Shown here one piece after another: positions 35,590 through 44,931 of a stretch of 64,000 nucleotides of DNA. The stretch comes from Bacillota bacterium (GTDB taxonomy: Bacteria; Bacillota; Clostridia; Lachnospirales; Lachnospiraceae), in the NCBI GenBank assembly GCA_023415635.1, contig JAEZJV010000008.1, positions 1 to 64,000 on the forward strand, read 5' to 3'. The notes beneath the pieces were generated by a model. It was not told where the DNA came from and ran no database searches. It saw nothing but the letters and a program-made list of their open reading frames with translations. How positions within the stretch are numbered: position 1 is the first letter of the stretch; each line of letters begins with the position of its first letter. The translations under genes and the position numbers were made by a program.

Positions 35590-36996
35590 ATGCCGGTTAA
35601 TTCTTTTGAGAACTATCCTATGAGCTGGAAACCTGATTTATCCCATGCAACGGGCCCATTATATAAAGCCCTGGCTGCAATGCTGGAGGCAGATATCAAA
35701 AATGGGACCCTGGTGCCGGGAACAAAGCTTCCTCCCCAACGGGAGCTTGCAGATTATCTGGATGTCAATTTAAGTACCGTGTCTCGGGCCCTTAAGCTTT
35801 GCGAACAAAGCGGACTTATCAGTGCTGCGGTGGGAAACGGAACCTACATCTCCTCCGACGTAGGTACGAGCAGTATACTGAGCCCTAATCCCGATCAGAT
35901 GCACTTGATCGAGATGGGAGCGATCCTTCCTCATGCCGAACCGAACAAAATCATGGTGGATTATATACAAAAAATGCTCTCCGAACCTGATTCGGACAGA
36001 TTATTCCAATACGGCACGATCGGCGGGACTACCTGGCAGAGAGAGGCAGCTGCGGTGTGGATTGGTAAGACGGGATATCAGGTGGAGGCTGATCGTATTC
36101 TATTTGCAGCCGGCGGACAAAATGCAATTTCTGCAATTCTTGCCTCACTGTTCAAGGCTGGAGACCGAATCGGGATGGACCCGCTGACCTACCCGGGATT
36201 TAAGACGGCTGCCAAGATGCTTGGAATACAACTGGTACCCTTGGAATGGAAGGATAATGAAATCACAGAGGAGGGCTTGATGAACGCTTGTAAAAGTGAC
36301 AGGCTAAAGGGCTTATATATTATTCCTGATTATCATAATCCGACCACTCATACTATGAGCCTGCCTACCAGAAAGATGATAGCAGAAATAGCCAGAAAGC
36401 TGAATATTATTGTCATAGAAGATGCTATCAACAGTATGCTGAAGATCAATCCCCTACCGCCGGTTGCAGTCTTTGCTCCGGAACAGGTAATTCACATCAT
36501 GAGCCTTTCCAAGGTGGTTTCTCCGGGACTTCGGCTTGCCTTTGTTACGGCCCCGGAGGCCTACCGTTCAGAGATTAGTACGGGTATTTATAATCAAAAC
36601 ATTACAGTTGCACCCTTCCTTCTGGAGCTGTCAGCCAGGCTTATCCATACTAAGAAAGCGAACAATATCGCAACCGAGCGCAGGGAATATACAAGACAGA
36701 TGAACCGGATCTTTATGAGATATCTGGGTAACTTCGAGGTGAGGGGGGATGAATACTGTCCATTTCATTGGATACTGCTTCCGGAAGCTTTTACAGGAAA
36801 GAGCTTTGAAATCTGTGCCAGAAACGAAGGAGTTCAGGTGTATTCGGGAGAACGTTTTCTGGTAGGAAATTCCAGAACACCTAGTGCCGTAAGGATATCT
36901 GTGACGGCTGCCAGAAATCCGGTTGAATTCGAGGAGGGGGTAAAAATATTACAACGTATTCTCGAGAGTGAAGATAAGACGGAGCTGCTGCTGTAG
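35590..36996 (+). CDS. MocR/PdxR-type regulator (GntR HTH fused to aminotransferase-like domain)
   Basis: The 468-residue protein starts with a GntR winged helix (about 20-90; LPPQRELADYLDVNLSTVSRAL) joined to a fold-type I aminotransferase-like domain. The PLP-lysine region reads MSLSKVVSPGLRLAFV. MocR proteins sense PLP or amino-PLP compounds and act as regulators. ATGGAGGTAAC precedes the start. The gene is divergent from a stand-alone aminotransferase; the 201-base gap holds the candidate operator. Confidence 0.92.
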   Translation: MPVNSFENYPMSWKPDLSHATGPLYKALAAMLEADIKNGTLVPGTKLPPQRELADYLDVNLSTVSRALKLCEQSGLISAAVGNGTYISSDVGTSSILSPNPDQMHLIEMGAILPHAEPNKIMVDYIQKMLSEPDSDRLFQYGTIGGTTWQREAAAVWIGKTGYQVEADRILFAAGGQNAISAILASLFKAGDRIGMDPLTYPGFKTAAKMLGIQLVPLEWKDNEITEEGLMNACKSDRLKGLYIIPDYHNPTTHTMSLPTRKMIAEIARKLNIIVIEDAINSMLKINPLPPVAVFAPEQVIHIMSLSKVVSPGLRLAFVTAPEAYRSEISTGIYNQNITVAPFLLELSARLIHTKKANNIATERREYTRQMNRIFMRYLGNFEVRGDEYCPFHWILLPEAFTGKSFEICARNEGVQVYSGERFLVGNSRTPSAVRISVTAARNPVEFEEGVKILQRILESEDKTELLL

Positions 36997-37000
36997 CAGC

Positions 37001-37204
37001 ACCGGATATGGGAAATGTGTAAAGCTATGTCCATTGAATAATATTATGATGTCCTTAGAAAAACCCAGCCGGGGTAAAAACTGTACACAGTGTATGGCCT
37101 GTATCTGCCGTTGTCCCAGCGAAGCCATAGAATATAAGAATAGAACTCAGGGAAAGAGAAGGTATGTGAATCCGGGATATCAGCAAAAGCCGGGAGATCA
37201 GTAA
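37001..37204 (+). pseudogene. Remnant of an EFR1-type ferredoxin (C-terminal part only)
   Basis: The reading frame encodes the end of an 8Fe-8S ferredoxin module: GKCVKLCPLNNI, then a complete CTQCMACICRCPSEAIEY cluster motif and RRYVNPGY. The first two cysteines of cluster I are replaced (S and Y at the expected CxxC), and the N-terminal flavodoxin domain of such proteins is absent. There is no good start codon or ribosome-binding site; the frame begins inside the MocR gene end. The frame then runs into the 18-bp tandem repeat and stops in its second unit. Confidence 0.65.
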
Positions 37205-37298
37205 AAGCCGGGATATCAGCAAAAGCCGGGATATCAGCAAAAGCCGGGAGATCAGCAAAAGCTGTTATATCACTACAAGCTGTTATTTCAGGTGGTTG
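37172..37298 (+). repeat. 18-bp tandem repeat (five close copies plus degenerate copies)
   Basis: The unit CCGGGATATCAGCAAAAG starts at 37172, 37190, 37208, 37226 and 37244, with only one or two changes (T to G at the seventh base; C to T in the second copy). Diverged copies follow at 37262 and 37280. The unit length is a multiple of three and encodes PGYQQK in the ferredoxin frame. In the second copy CAA has become TAA, stopping the frame. With no stop, the frame would run through all copies to about 37330. Confidence 0.9.
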
Positions 37299-37341
37299 TA
37301 GGCTATTATATTTTCTTTAGAATAAAACCATGAATTAAGTC

Positions 37342-37371
37342 TTGACAAACCTCCTGTCCTGAAGATATAAT
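37342..37371 (+). promoter_or_regulatory. Sigma-A promoter of modABC
   Basis: Consensus TTGACA (37342-37347) and TATAAT (37366-37371) with an 18-base spacer. Transcription should start near 37378, placing a hairpin (37397-37426) in the modA leader. Confidence 0.8.
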
Positions 37372-37396
37372 AAGCCCTAATTTAAATCATATGACA

Positions 37397-37430
37397 AAGG
37401 CGTCTTAGGTAAATCTAAGGCGCCTTATTT
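37397..37430 (+). terminator. Leader hairpin before modA (possible attenuator)
   Basis: A 12-bp stem pairs 37397-37408 with 37415-37426 (one G-U pair, 6-base loop GTAAAT), followed by ATTTATT. It lies between promoter and start codon, so it would act in the leader. The T tract is weak. The stem begins with ACAAAGGCGTC, similar to the ACAAAGACGTC that opens the nifH leader hairpin. Confidence 0.5.
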
Positions 37431-37461
37431 ATTGAAACCCATTAAGAAGGTGAGAAACTAT

Positions 37462-38286
37462 ATGAAGCAGAAGGTGAAAAATAAAATAAGCAGTAATTTT
37501 ATCTGCAGCACATATTCAAGGAGGAGAATAAGCCATATTCTGCTCTTTTTGATTCTGGGAGGAATTCTGCTTTCCGGCTGTAGAGGGAAAAAAGAGGAGA
37601 CGGAGCTACTTGTAGGAGCAGCTGCCAGTCTCGAGCCAGCCATGAGTGAAGTGAAATCCTTATTCGAGGAGCAGAATCCGGAGATTCGTTTAAGCTTTAC
37701 CTTCGCAGGCTCAGGAACGATTGAACAGCAGATCCGCGAAGGTGCTCCGATTGATATATTTCTATCAGCCTCCCCAAAGCAGATAGCTTCTCTAAATAAC
37801 GATAAGCTGCTACTAACGGACAGCTGGGTGGATTTATTCCAAAATGAAGTGGTATTGATTGTTCCAAAGGATAGTGCTTTGGGAGTTACCGATTTCAGGG
37901 ACATTACAAGGGCCAATATGATTGCGATCGGTGATCCGGAATCGGTACCGGCGGGACAATATGCAAAAATGATCTTTGAACAGCTTGGAATTTGGGAGGC
38001 TGTCTATCAGAAGGCTACCCTTGGGAAGACGGTAACAGAAGTAGCTGCCTGGGTAAGCTCCGGGGAAGCAGAGGCAGGAATAGTATATAAGTCCGATGCC
38101 ATGCTGAACGAGAAATTAATGATTGCAGCCGCAGCGCCTGAGGTGGAGGGTAACATTGCCGTCTATCCGGGTGCTATCCTTAAGGATACGAAAGCAGAGT
38201 CCCAGGCGAAGGAGTTTCTTTCCTTTCTGGATACAGAGAAGGCAGAAGAGATAATGGTGAAATATGGCTTTGATATTATTGACTGA
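37462..38286 (+). CDS. modA: Molybdate ABC transporter, substrate-binding lipoprotein
   Basis: The 274-residue protein has a basic N-terminus, a hydrophobic stretch and a lipobox (LLSGC), then the ModA pattern: LLVGAAASLEPAMSEV, FAGSGTIEQQIREGAPIDIFLSA, and VAAWVSSGEAEAGIVY. It captures molybdate at the membrane surface. The start at 37462 follows GAAGGTGAG. It opens modABC, next to the nif cluster, which depends on molybdenum. Tungstate could also be bound. Confidence 0.93.
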   Translation: MKQKVKNKISSNFICSTYSRRRISHILLFLILGGILLSGCRGKKEETELLVGAAASLEPAMSEVKSLFEEQNPEIRLSFTFAGSGTIEQQIREGAPIDIFLSASPKQIASLNNDKLLLTDSWVDLFQNEVVLIVPKDSALGVTDFRDITRANMIAIGDPESVPAGQYAKMIFEQLGIWEAVYQKATLGKTVTEVAAWVSSGEAEAGIVYKSDAMLNEKLMIAAAAPEVEGNIAVYPGAILKDTKAESQAKEFLSFLDTEKAEEIMVKYGFDIID

Positions 38287-38309
38287 CAGAGGAAGAGAGG
38301 AGGCATTGG

Positions 38310-38999
38310 ATGGACTGGACACCCTTATGGATATCACTAAAGACAGCAGTTCCTGCTACATTGATTACATTTTTTCTTGGGATTTATACAGCTCGTTGGA
38401 TCAGGAAGCTGGATTCCAGACTGGTACAGTTCCTCGATGTTATTCTAACCCTGCCGCTCGTATTACCACCTACGGTAATGGGGTTTCTATTGCTTTTGCT
38501 TCTGGGTAAGAATGGCCTTTTGGGCAGACCGCTTGAAATAACCGGAATTCAGATCATATTCACCAGAACAGCAGCAGTTATCGCTGCCGTTGTCGTCTCC
38601 TTCCCATTGATGTATCGTTCAGCAAAGGCGGCCTTCGAGCAGGTAGATCCTAATCTGATCTATGCTGCCCGGACAGTGAAGCTGACAGAGCGACAGATTT
38701 TCTGGAGGATCATACTTCCCATTGCTTTACCCGGAGTAGCGTCGGGGACGATATTGGCTTTTGCCAGAGCACTTGGTGAATTTGGTGCTACGCTGATGAT
38801 TGCCGGCAATATTCCTGGGAAGACCCAGACGATGCCGCTCGCAATCTACATGGCCATTCAAAGCGGGGATGAGGGCAGAGCTGCAGCCTGGGCCGGGCTT
38901 TTACTGGTGTTATCCTTCTTCATGATCTTATCTATGAATCTCTTTACAAGAAAAGGGAAAAGAAACAATAAGGAGGAACAGCATGGAATTGTCAGTTGA
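38310..38999 (+). CDS. modB: Molybdate ABC transporter, permease
   Basis: A 229-residue membrane protein with about five spans, the opening WTPLWISLKTAVPATLITFFLG and the cytoplasmic EAA loop (RALGEFGATLMIAGNIPGKT). It forms the molybdate channel with ModA and ModC. GAGGAGG precedes the ATG, and its 3' end overlaps modC by 17 bases. Confidence 0.94.
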   Translation: MDWTPLWISLKTAVPATLITFFLGIYTARWIRKLDSRLVQFLDVILTLPLVLPPTVMGFLLLLLLGKNGLLGRPLEITGIQIIFTRTAAVIAAVVVSFPLMYRSAKAAFEQVDPNLIYAARTVKLTERQIFWRIILPIALPGVASGTILAFARALGEFGATLMIAGNIPGKTQTMPLAIYMAIQSGDEGRAAAWAGLLLVLSFFMILSMNLFTRKGKRNNKEEQHGIVS

Positions 39000-40041
39000 C
39001 ATCAAAAAGAGATATATGAATTTCCGGCTTGAGGTGAAGCTGTCCTATTCGGGAAATTCGCTGGGCTTTTTAGGAGCCTCGGGCTGCGGGAAGAGCCTGA
39101 CCTTAAAATGTATCACCGGATTAGAGACTCCGGATACCGGACGGATTATCTTAAACGGACGGACATTGTACAATTCGGAGCAGGGGATAAATTTGCCGGT
39201 ACAGCAAAGAAATGTGGGTTTGCTATTTCAGAATTATGCTCTTTTTCCTCACCTTACCATAAGAAAAAATATTGAGATCGGAAGGGGTCATAATAAGGTA
39301 GACCGGATTCGTCTTCGGGAACTGGTTACCCTGTTTCGGCTGGAAGGAATGCTCGATAAGTATCCGGAGCAATTGTCTGGAGGTGAGCAGCAGAGAGTTG
39401 CACTTGCCCGTAGTATGGCACTGGAACCGGAACTTTTGCTGTTGGATGAGCCGTTCTATGCTCTGGATACATATCTGAAGGAGAAGGTGCAGCAGGAGTT
39501 ATACGAATATCTAAAGGAATATCACGGAGCTTTTCTTATGGTTTCCCACAGCCGGGAGGAGTTGTATCGTTTCTGCGATACCATAGCGGTACTTCATCGG
39601 GGCTGTGTTATTGAGAGCGGCTGCAAGGAGGAGATTTTCTGTCAGCCCTCGGAAATTATTACAGCACAATTGACCGGATGTAGGAATATCTCCAGAGCGG
39701 TAAAGATCGCGGATAATAAAGTAAGAGCTTTGGATTGGAAGCTGGAGCTTCATACGGATAAGAGGGTACCGGAGGAAGTGGGGTATGTCGGTATCCGTGC
39801 CCATAATATCAGGGCAGACAGCATGTGTCAGGATGAGAACAGAATACCCGTTACCCTGCTTGAGATGTCAGAAGGGCCTCATGAATATAAGCTGCTTCTT
39901 GGGAGCAAGACGGATGAAGAGCAGCAAGGCCGCCTTTGGTGGATTGTGGCTAAGCAGGAATGGGATGAGAAGCTGAAGGGCAGACCACTTAAGTACGTCT
40001 GTCTGCCAAGGGAGAAAATCCTTCTTTTCCTGAAAGAGTGA
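38983..40041 (+). CDS. modC: Molybdate ABC transporter, ATPase
   Basis: The 352-residue protein has Walker A GASGCGKS, signature LSGGEQQRVALARS, Walker B LLLDEPFYALD, and a C-terminal molybdate-binding-like extension (about 235-350). It powers molybdate uptake. AAGGAGGAA precedes the ATG inside the modB end. The gene is 232 bases from nifH, in the same orientation. Confidence 0.94.
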   Translation: MELSVDIKKRYMNFRLEVKLSYSGNSLGFLGASGCGKSLTLKCITGLETPDTGRIILNGRTLYNSEQGINLPVQQRNVGLLFQNYALFPHLTIRKNIEIGRGHNKVDRIRLRELVTLFRLEGMLDKYPEQLSGGEQQRVALARSMALEPELLLLDEPFYALDTYLKEKVQQELYEYLKEYHGAFLMVSHSREELYRFCDTIAVLHRGCVIESGCKEEIFCQPSEIITAQLTGCRNISRAVKIADNKVRALDWKLELHTDKRVPEEVGYVGIRAHNIRADSMCQDENRIPVTLLEMSEGPHEYKLLLGSKTDEEQQGRLWWIVAKQEWDEKLKGRPLKYVCLPREKILLFLKE

Positions 40042-40125
40042 ATGGAATCCTCAGGAGCTTATTTAAAGAATAAATTTTGTCATAGTGTATATTGTGCAAA
40101 AATAATTGAAAATAATTACATATAT

Positions 40126-40156
40126 TTGACAAAACCATGTATTGAATCAGTATATT
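40126..40156 (+). promoter_or_regulatory. Possible promoter of the nif operon
   Basis: TTGACA at 40126-40131 and TATATT at 40151-40156 are separated by 19 bases, longer than ideal. No sigma-54 motif (GG-N10-GC with TGGCAC/TTGCA) is evident here. Confidence 0.4.
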
Positions 40157-40169
40157 CCAGATGATAGAA

Positions 40170-40250
40170 TTGCAACATGGAAATTGCAAGATCCAATCAG
40201 TCTATCAAGACAAAGACGTCATTACCTGTAAAAGGAATGACGTCTTTTTT
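40170..40250 (+). terminator. nifH leader: small hairpin followed by a strong terminator (attenuator candidate)
   Basis: A hairpin pairs TTGCAA (40170-40175) with TTGCAA (40184-40189) around an 8-base loop. Downstream, AAGACGTCATT (40213-40223) pairs perfectly with AATGACGTCTT (40236-40246) and six T residues follow. This terminator lies 23 bases before the nifH ATG and about 8 bases before its ribosome-binding site. Either it ends a readthrough transcript from modABC, or it attenuates nif. Confidence 0.7.
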
Positions 40251-40252
40251 AA

Positions 40253-41095
<843 letters not shown>

Positions 41096-41119
41096 ATTAT
41101 CAAAATCGGAGGTGTACTT

Positions 41120-41446
41120 ATGTTATTAGTAAGAGCAATAATCCGTCCCGAAAAGGTCGGTATCGTATTAACAGAGCTTTTGTCTGCTGGCTTTCCTGCA
41201 GTAACGAAGATGGATGTATTCGGGCGTGGAAAACAGAAGGGTGTTAAGGTTGGTGAGGTACATTATGATGAGATCCCCAAGGAGATGCTTCTGATGGTCG
41301 TAGAGGATTCAGATAAGGATGATGTGGTTAAAATTATCATGAGATATGCAAGAACCGGAGAGAAAGGGAATTTCGGAGACGGAAGAATCTTTGTAAGCCC
41401 CGTGGAAGAAGCATATACCATCAGTACCAAGAAGAAGGGTTTATAG
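41120..41446 (+). CDS. nifI1: Nitrogenase-specific PII-like regulator NifI1
   Basis: A 108-residue PII-family protein. It has the PII opening LVRAIIRPEKVGIV, GRGKQKGVKVGEV at the T-loop base and the EKGNFGDGRIFVSPVEEAY ending. NifI1 and NifI2 bind 2-oxoglutarate and switch nitrogenase off after ammonium appears, acting on the enzyme itself. It lies between nifH and nifD, as expected for the family. Confidence 0.95.
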   Translation: MLLVRAIIRPEKVGIVLTELLSAGFPAVTKMDVFGRGKQKGVKVGEVHYDEIPKEMLLMVVEDSDKDDVVKIIMRYARTGEKGNFGDGRIFVSPVEEAYTISTKKKGL

Positions 41447-41497
41447 ATTATGAACAATGCTGCAGCCGAAAATCGGAGGCAGGGAAGGAGGTTTATC

Positions 41498-41881
41498 ATG
41501 AAGGAAGTAATGGCGATTGTCAGACAGAATAAGGTCAATGCGACCAAGGAGGCACTGGCCGAAGCGGGAATACCTGCTTATACCTGTAGAAAGGTGCTTG
41601 GCAGAGGAAAGAAGCTGATCGATATGACCTTACTCAGGGATATCGTAGAAACAGGAGAAATCCCTGCCACACCGACCGGAGAATACCTTTCGGAGATGAA
41701 CCGGCTGATATCAAAACGGGTATTTACCTTTATAATCGAGGATCAGGAGGTTGAGCGGGTTGTCAATACCATCATGGACACGAACTCAACCGAGAATCCG
41801 GGAGATGGCAAGATTTTTATTCTGCCAATTTATGATAGTTATCGGGTAAGGAATGGTGAGCATACGACAGAGGCATATTAG
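41498..41881 (+). CDS. nifI2: Nitrogenase-specific PII-like regulator NifI2
   Basis: A 127-residue PII-family protein with a longer T-loop region than NifI1 (LIDMTLLRDIVETGEIPATP) and the NPGDGKIFILPIYDSYRVR ending. It pairs with NifI1 in post-translational control. The start at 41498 is chosen because AAGGAGGTTT precedes it; the earlier in-frame ATG at 41450 lacks a site. Seventy-five bases separate it from nifD. Confidence 0.95.
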   Translation: MKEVMAIVRQNKVNATKEALAEAGIPAYTCRKVLGRGKKLIDMTLLRDIVETGEIPATPTGEYLSEMNRLISKRVFTFIIEDQEVERVVNTIMDTNSTENPGDGKIFILPIYDSYRVRNGEHTTEAY

Positions 41882-41956
41882 CAAAGCGTAGAGGCATATT
41901 CTGACCGTGGTACACGGCAGATATTGCCCCAACCGCTAGGAAGGGAAGGAAAGAAT

Positions 41957-43555
41957 ATGAATACAATGAATAGGGTATTGGACCAGTATAGTTCCAAGGT
42001 ATATAAAAACCGGAAGGAACATATGGTGGAGGTCAATCAGAACGGAAATAATAATGAGATTGCCGCCAATGTACGGACCATCCCCGGTATCATTACCCAG
42101 AGAGGCTGCTGCTATGCAGGCTGCAAGGGTGTCGTACTGGGACCGATTAAGGATGCCTTCATTATTACCCATGGGCCGATCGGCTGTGCATATTATTCCT
42201 GGGGAACCAGGCGGCACAAGGCTAAGGAAGAAGAAGGGATTGATAATTTCCTGCAATATTGCTTTTCCACAGATCTTCAGGAGTCGGATATCGTATTTGG
42301 CGGGGAGAAGAAGCTGAAGAAAGCGATTGAGGAAGCCATGGAGATTTTTCAGCCAAAGACCATTTTTATCTGCTCCACCTGTCCGGTCGGCCTGATCGGA
42401 GATGATATCCATGCAGTTGCCAAATGGGCTGAGAAGGAATACGGGATCAAATGTATCGCCTTCAGCTGTGAGGGTTATAAGGGTGTCAGCCAGTCAGCCG
42501 GACATCATATTGCCAATAACCAGCTGGTCCGTTTTGTAATTGGAGAAGGGGATAGAGAAATAAAGAATAAATACAGCATCAATATTCTGGGAGAATACAA
42601 TATAGGTGGCGATGGCTGGGAGACAGAGCGATTACTAAAAAGAATCGGTTATGAGATTGTCGCGACCTTTACCGGTGACAGCAGCATTGATGATCTGCAA
42701 AACGCCCACAAAGCGAACCTAAGCATTGTTCAGTGCCACCGTTCCATTAATTATATTGCTGAGCTGATCGAGACGAAATACGGAATACCCTGGATGAAGG
42801 TTAACTTTATCGGTGTACAGGGAACAATTGATACACTGCGAAATATCGCCCGCTATTTTAGTGATCCCGAGCTGCTTGCCAGGACAGAGGCCGTCATTGC
42901 AGATGAACTGGAGCAGATTTCAGAGGACATGGAATATTACAAATCCAGGCTGAAGGGAAAAACAGCTGCGATTTATGTAGGAGGTTCCAGAGCACACCAT
43001 TATCAGGTGCTGCTGAATGATCTCGGAGTGCATACCGTACTGGCAGGGTATGAATTTGCCCATAGGGAGGAGTATGAAGGCAGAGAGGTAATCCCCTTCG
43101 TTAAACCCGATGCGGATAGCAAGAATATTGAGAACATCACTGTAGAACCGGACCCGGCAAAATATCATGTGTATCTGAAGGAAGAGGATTTGAGAATACT
43201 CAGGGAAGAGAAGCTCCTTGACTACTACGGCGGTATGGTAAAGGATATGCCGGATGGTACCTATATGGTGGATGATCTAAACCATTATGAGACGGAAGAA
43301 TTTTTAAAGCTGCTAAAGCCGGATATCTTCTTCTCCGGAATTAAAGATAAATTTGTAGCTCAGAAGAATGGTATTTTGTCCAGACAGCTACATTCCTATG
43401 ATTACAGCGGACCATATTCCTGCTTCCGCGGTGCTGTGATTTTTGCGAGGGACATTACCATGGGAATTTATACTCCGGCCTGGAGCTATGTCAAGGCACC
43501 CTGGAAGACAGCTCCTCTTCTGGAAGGAACATTAGGAGGTGAAACAGCATGTTAG
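41957..43555 (+). CDS. nifD: Nitrogenase MoFe protein alpha chain
   Basis: The 532-residue length matches the C. pasteurianum type, which carries an insertion of about 50 residues relative to Azotobacter. I place it between GYEFAHREEYEG and the DDLNHYETEEF segment. P-cluster cysteines in RGCCYAG, HGPIGCAYYS and STCPVGLIGDD are present. FeMo-co ligands are Cys in VQCHRSINYI and His in QLHSYDYSGPY; the cofactor-pocket Gln and His lie in GVSQSAGHHI. Start at 41957 after GGAAGGAAAG. It overlaps nifK by seven bases. Confidence 0.98.
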   Translation: MNTMNRVLDQYSSKVYKNRKEHMVEVNQNGNNNEIAANVRTIPGIITQRGCCYAGCKGVVLGPIKDAFIITHGPIGCAYYSWGTRRHKAKEEEGIDNFLQYCFSTDLQESDIVFGGEKKLKKAIEEAMEIFQPKTIFICSTCPVGLIGDDIHAVAKWAEKEYGIKCIAFSCEGYKGVSQSAGHHIANNQLVRFVIGEGDREIKNKYSINILGEYNIGGDGWETERLLKRIGYEIVATFTGDSSIDDLQNAHKANLSIVQCHRSINYIAELIETKYGIPWMKVNFIGVQGTIDTLRNIARYFSDPELLARTEAVIADELEQISEDMEYYKSRLKGKTAAIYVGGSRAHHYQVLLNDLGVHTVLAGYEFAHREEYEGREVIPFVKPDADSKNIENITVEPDPAKYHVYLKEEDLRILREEKLLDYYGGMVKDMPDGTYMVDDLNHYETEEFLKLLKPDIFFSGIKDKFVAQKNGILSRQLHSYDYSGPYSCFRGAVIFARDITMGIYTPAWSYVKAPWKTAPLLEGTLGGETAC

Positions 43556-44913
43556 CTTATACAAAGAAAGAAATGTCCAATAGGGATGCACTTAGAGTCA
43601 ATCCCGCAAAGACCTGTCAGCCTGTCGGCGCCATGTATGCAGCCTTGGGTGTGCATGAATGTATGCCCCACAGCCACGGGTCTCAAGGGTGCTGTGCATT
43701 TCACAGAATGTTTCTGACCAGACATTTTAAAGATCCGGCAATGGCGTCCTCCAGTTCCTTCACAGAGGGCGCTTCTGTTTTTGGTGGTGGTACGAACCTA
43801 AAGACATCAGCAAAGAACATCTTTGACCTCTATCAGCCTAAGATTATTGCTGTGCATACCACCTGTCTGTCAGAAACCATTGGTGATGATCTAAATGCCC
43901 TAATTCAAGGGATTGATATTCCGGAAGGGAAATATATGGTGCATACCAATACTCCCAGCTATAAGGGATCACATATCACCGGTTTTAGTAATATGGTGGC
44001 CAGCTTTATCAGCTATCTGTCCGTGTCTTCAGGAAAGAGAAACGACAAAATGACAATCCTTCCGGGCTTTGTCAATCCGGGGGATATGCGGGAGCTGAAG
44101 CGGATTGCTGACAATATGGGGATATCCTATACGATGCTGCCGGATACCAGCGGTGTCATGGATAGTCCTATGACCGGTAAGTTCGAATTATATCCCAAAG
44201 GAGGTACCAAGGTAGAGGATATCATCTCACTCGGAGATTCCTCATTAACCCTGGCCATGGGCAAGTTTGCAAGTGAAGCACCTGCAGAGACCTTATCCAG
44301 AAAATGCGGTGTTCCTTACAAGCTGCTGCCCCTGCCGATCGGGATAGGAAGAACCGATGAGTTTCTTCTGGCGCTGCAAGCCTTCTCCAAACGCGAGATT
44401 CCTTATAGCCTGGAGGAGGAGCGAGGGCAGCTAGTAGATATCCTGATTGATATCCATCCCTATACCTTCAATAAGAAGGTAGCAATCTTCGGTGATCCCG
44501 ATACGGTACTTGGTTTAGGAGAGTTTGCGCTTGAGATGGGTATGCTTCCGATCTATCTGCTGACAGGTACTCCGGGAGAGAGCTTTGAAAAAGCTGCAGC
44601 GGAGCTGTTTTTGAAATTCGGAATAGAAGATGGTAAGGCAAAATCCGGCGGTGACCTGTTCGAACTGCACCAGTGGATCAAGGAGGAAAAAGTAGATTTG
44701 ATAATCGGCGGAACTCACGGAAAGTATATCGCCCGTGCCGAGGATATCCCGTTTGTACGGGCAGGATTTCCGATTATCGACCGTTATATCCATTCCTACC
44801 TGCCTCTGGTAGGATATAAAGGTGCGATGCGTCTGGCGGAGCTGATTACGAATGCTTTAATGGACCGTCTGGACAGGGATGCAGCAGAGGAAGACTTTGA
44901 GATGGTGCTGTAG
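43549..44913 (+). CDS. nifK: Nitrogenase MoFe protein beta chain
   Basis: At 454 residues it is the short clostridial form, lacking the N-terminal extension of Azotobacter NifK. P-cluster cysteines appear in KTCQPVGA, GSQGCCAFHR and TTCLSETIGDD. It forms the alpha2-beta2 MoFe protein with NifD. GGAGGTGAAACAGC inside the nifD end provides the ribosome-binding site. Confidence 0.98.
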   Translation: MLAYTKKEMSNRDALRVNPAKTCQPVGAMYAALGVHECMPHSHGSQGCCAFHRMFLTRHFKDPAMASSSSFTEGASVFGGGTNLKTSAKNIFDLYQPKIIAVHTTCLSETIGDDLNALIQGIDIPEGKYMVHTNTPSYKGSHITGFSNMVASFISYLSVSSGKRNDKMTILPGFVNPGDMRELKRIADNMGISYTMLPDTSGVMDSPMTGKFELYPKGGTKVEDIISLGDSSLTLAMGKFASEAPAETLSRKCGVPYKLLPLPIGIGRTDEFLLALQAFSKREIPYSLEEERGQLVDILIDIHPYTFNKKVAIFGDPDTVLGLGEFALEMGMLPIYLLTGTPGESFEKAAAELFLKFGIEDGKAKSGGDLFELHQWIKEEKVDLIIGGTHGKYIARAEDIPFVRAGFPIIDRYIHSYLPLVGYKGAMRLAELITNALMDRLDRDAAEEDFEMVL

Positions 44914-44931
44914 AAAAGATGGGAGGTTATT

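Noticed and set aside
37055..37258. Minus-strand frame with repeated LLISR units
   Set aside because: It is the antisense reading of the 18-bp tandem repeat and the ferredoxin remnant; no ribosome-binding site supports it.
37172..37298. Repeated units that might be taken for a CRISPR array
   Set aside because: The copies are directly adjacent 18-bp tandem units with no unique spacers and no cas genes near.
43380..43440. Apparent loss of the FeMo-co histidine ligand in NifD (GPYSCF where Azotobacter has GPYHGF)
   Set aside because: Counting back from the Azotobacter C-terminus places His442 in the MHSWDY segment; the equivalent LHSYDY is intact. The changed residue aligns with His451, which is not a ligand.
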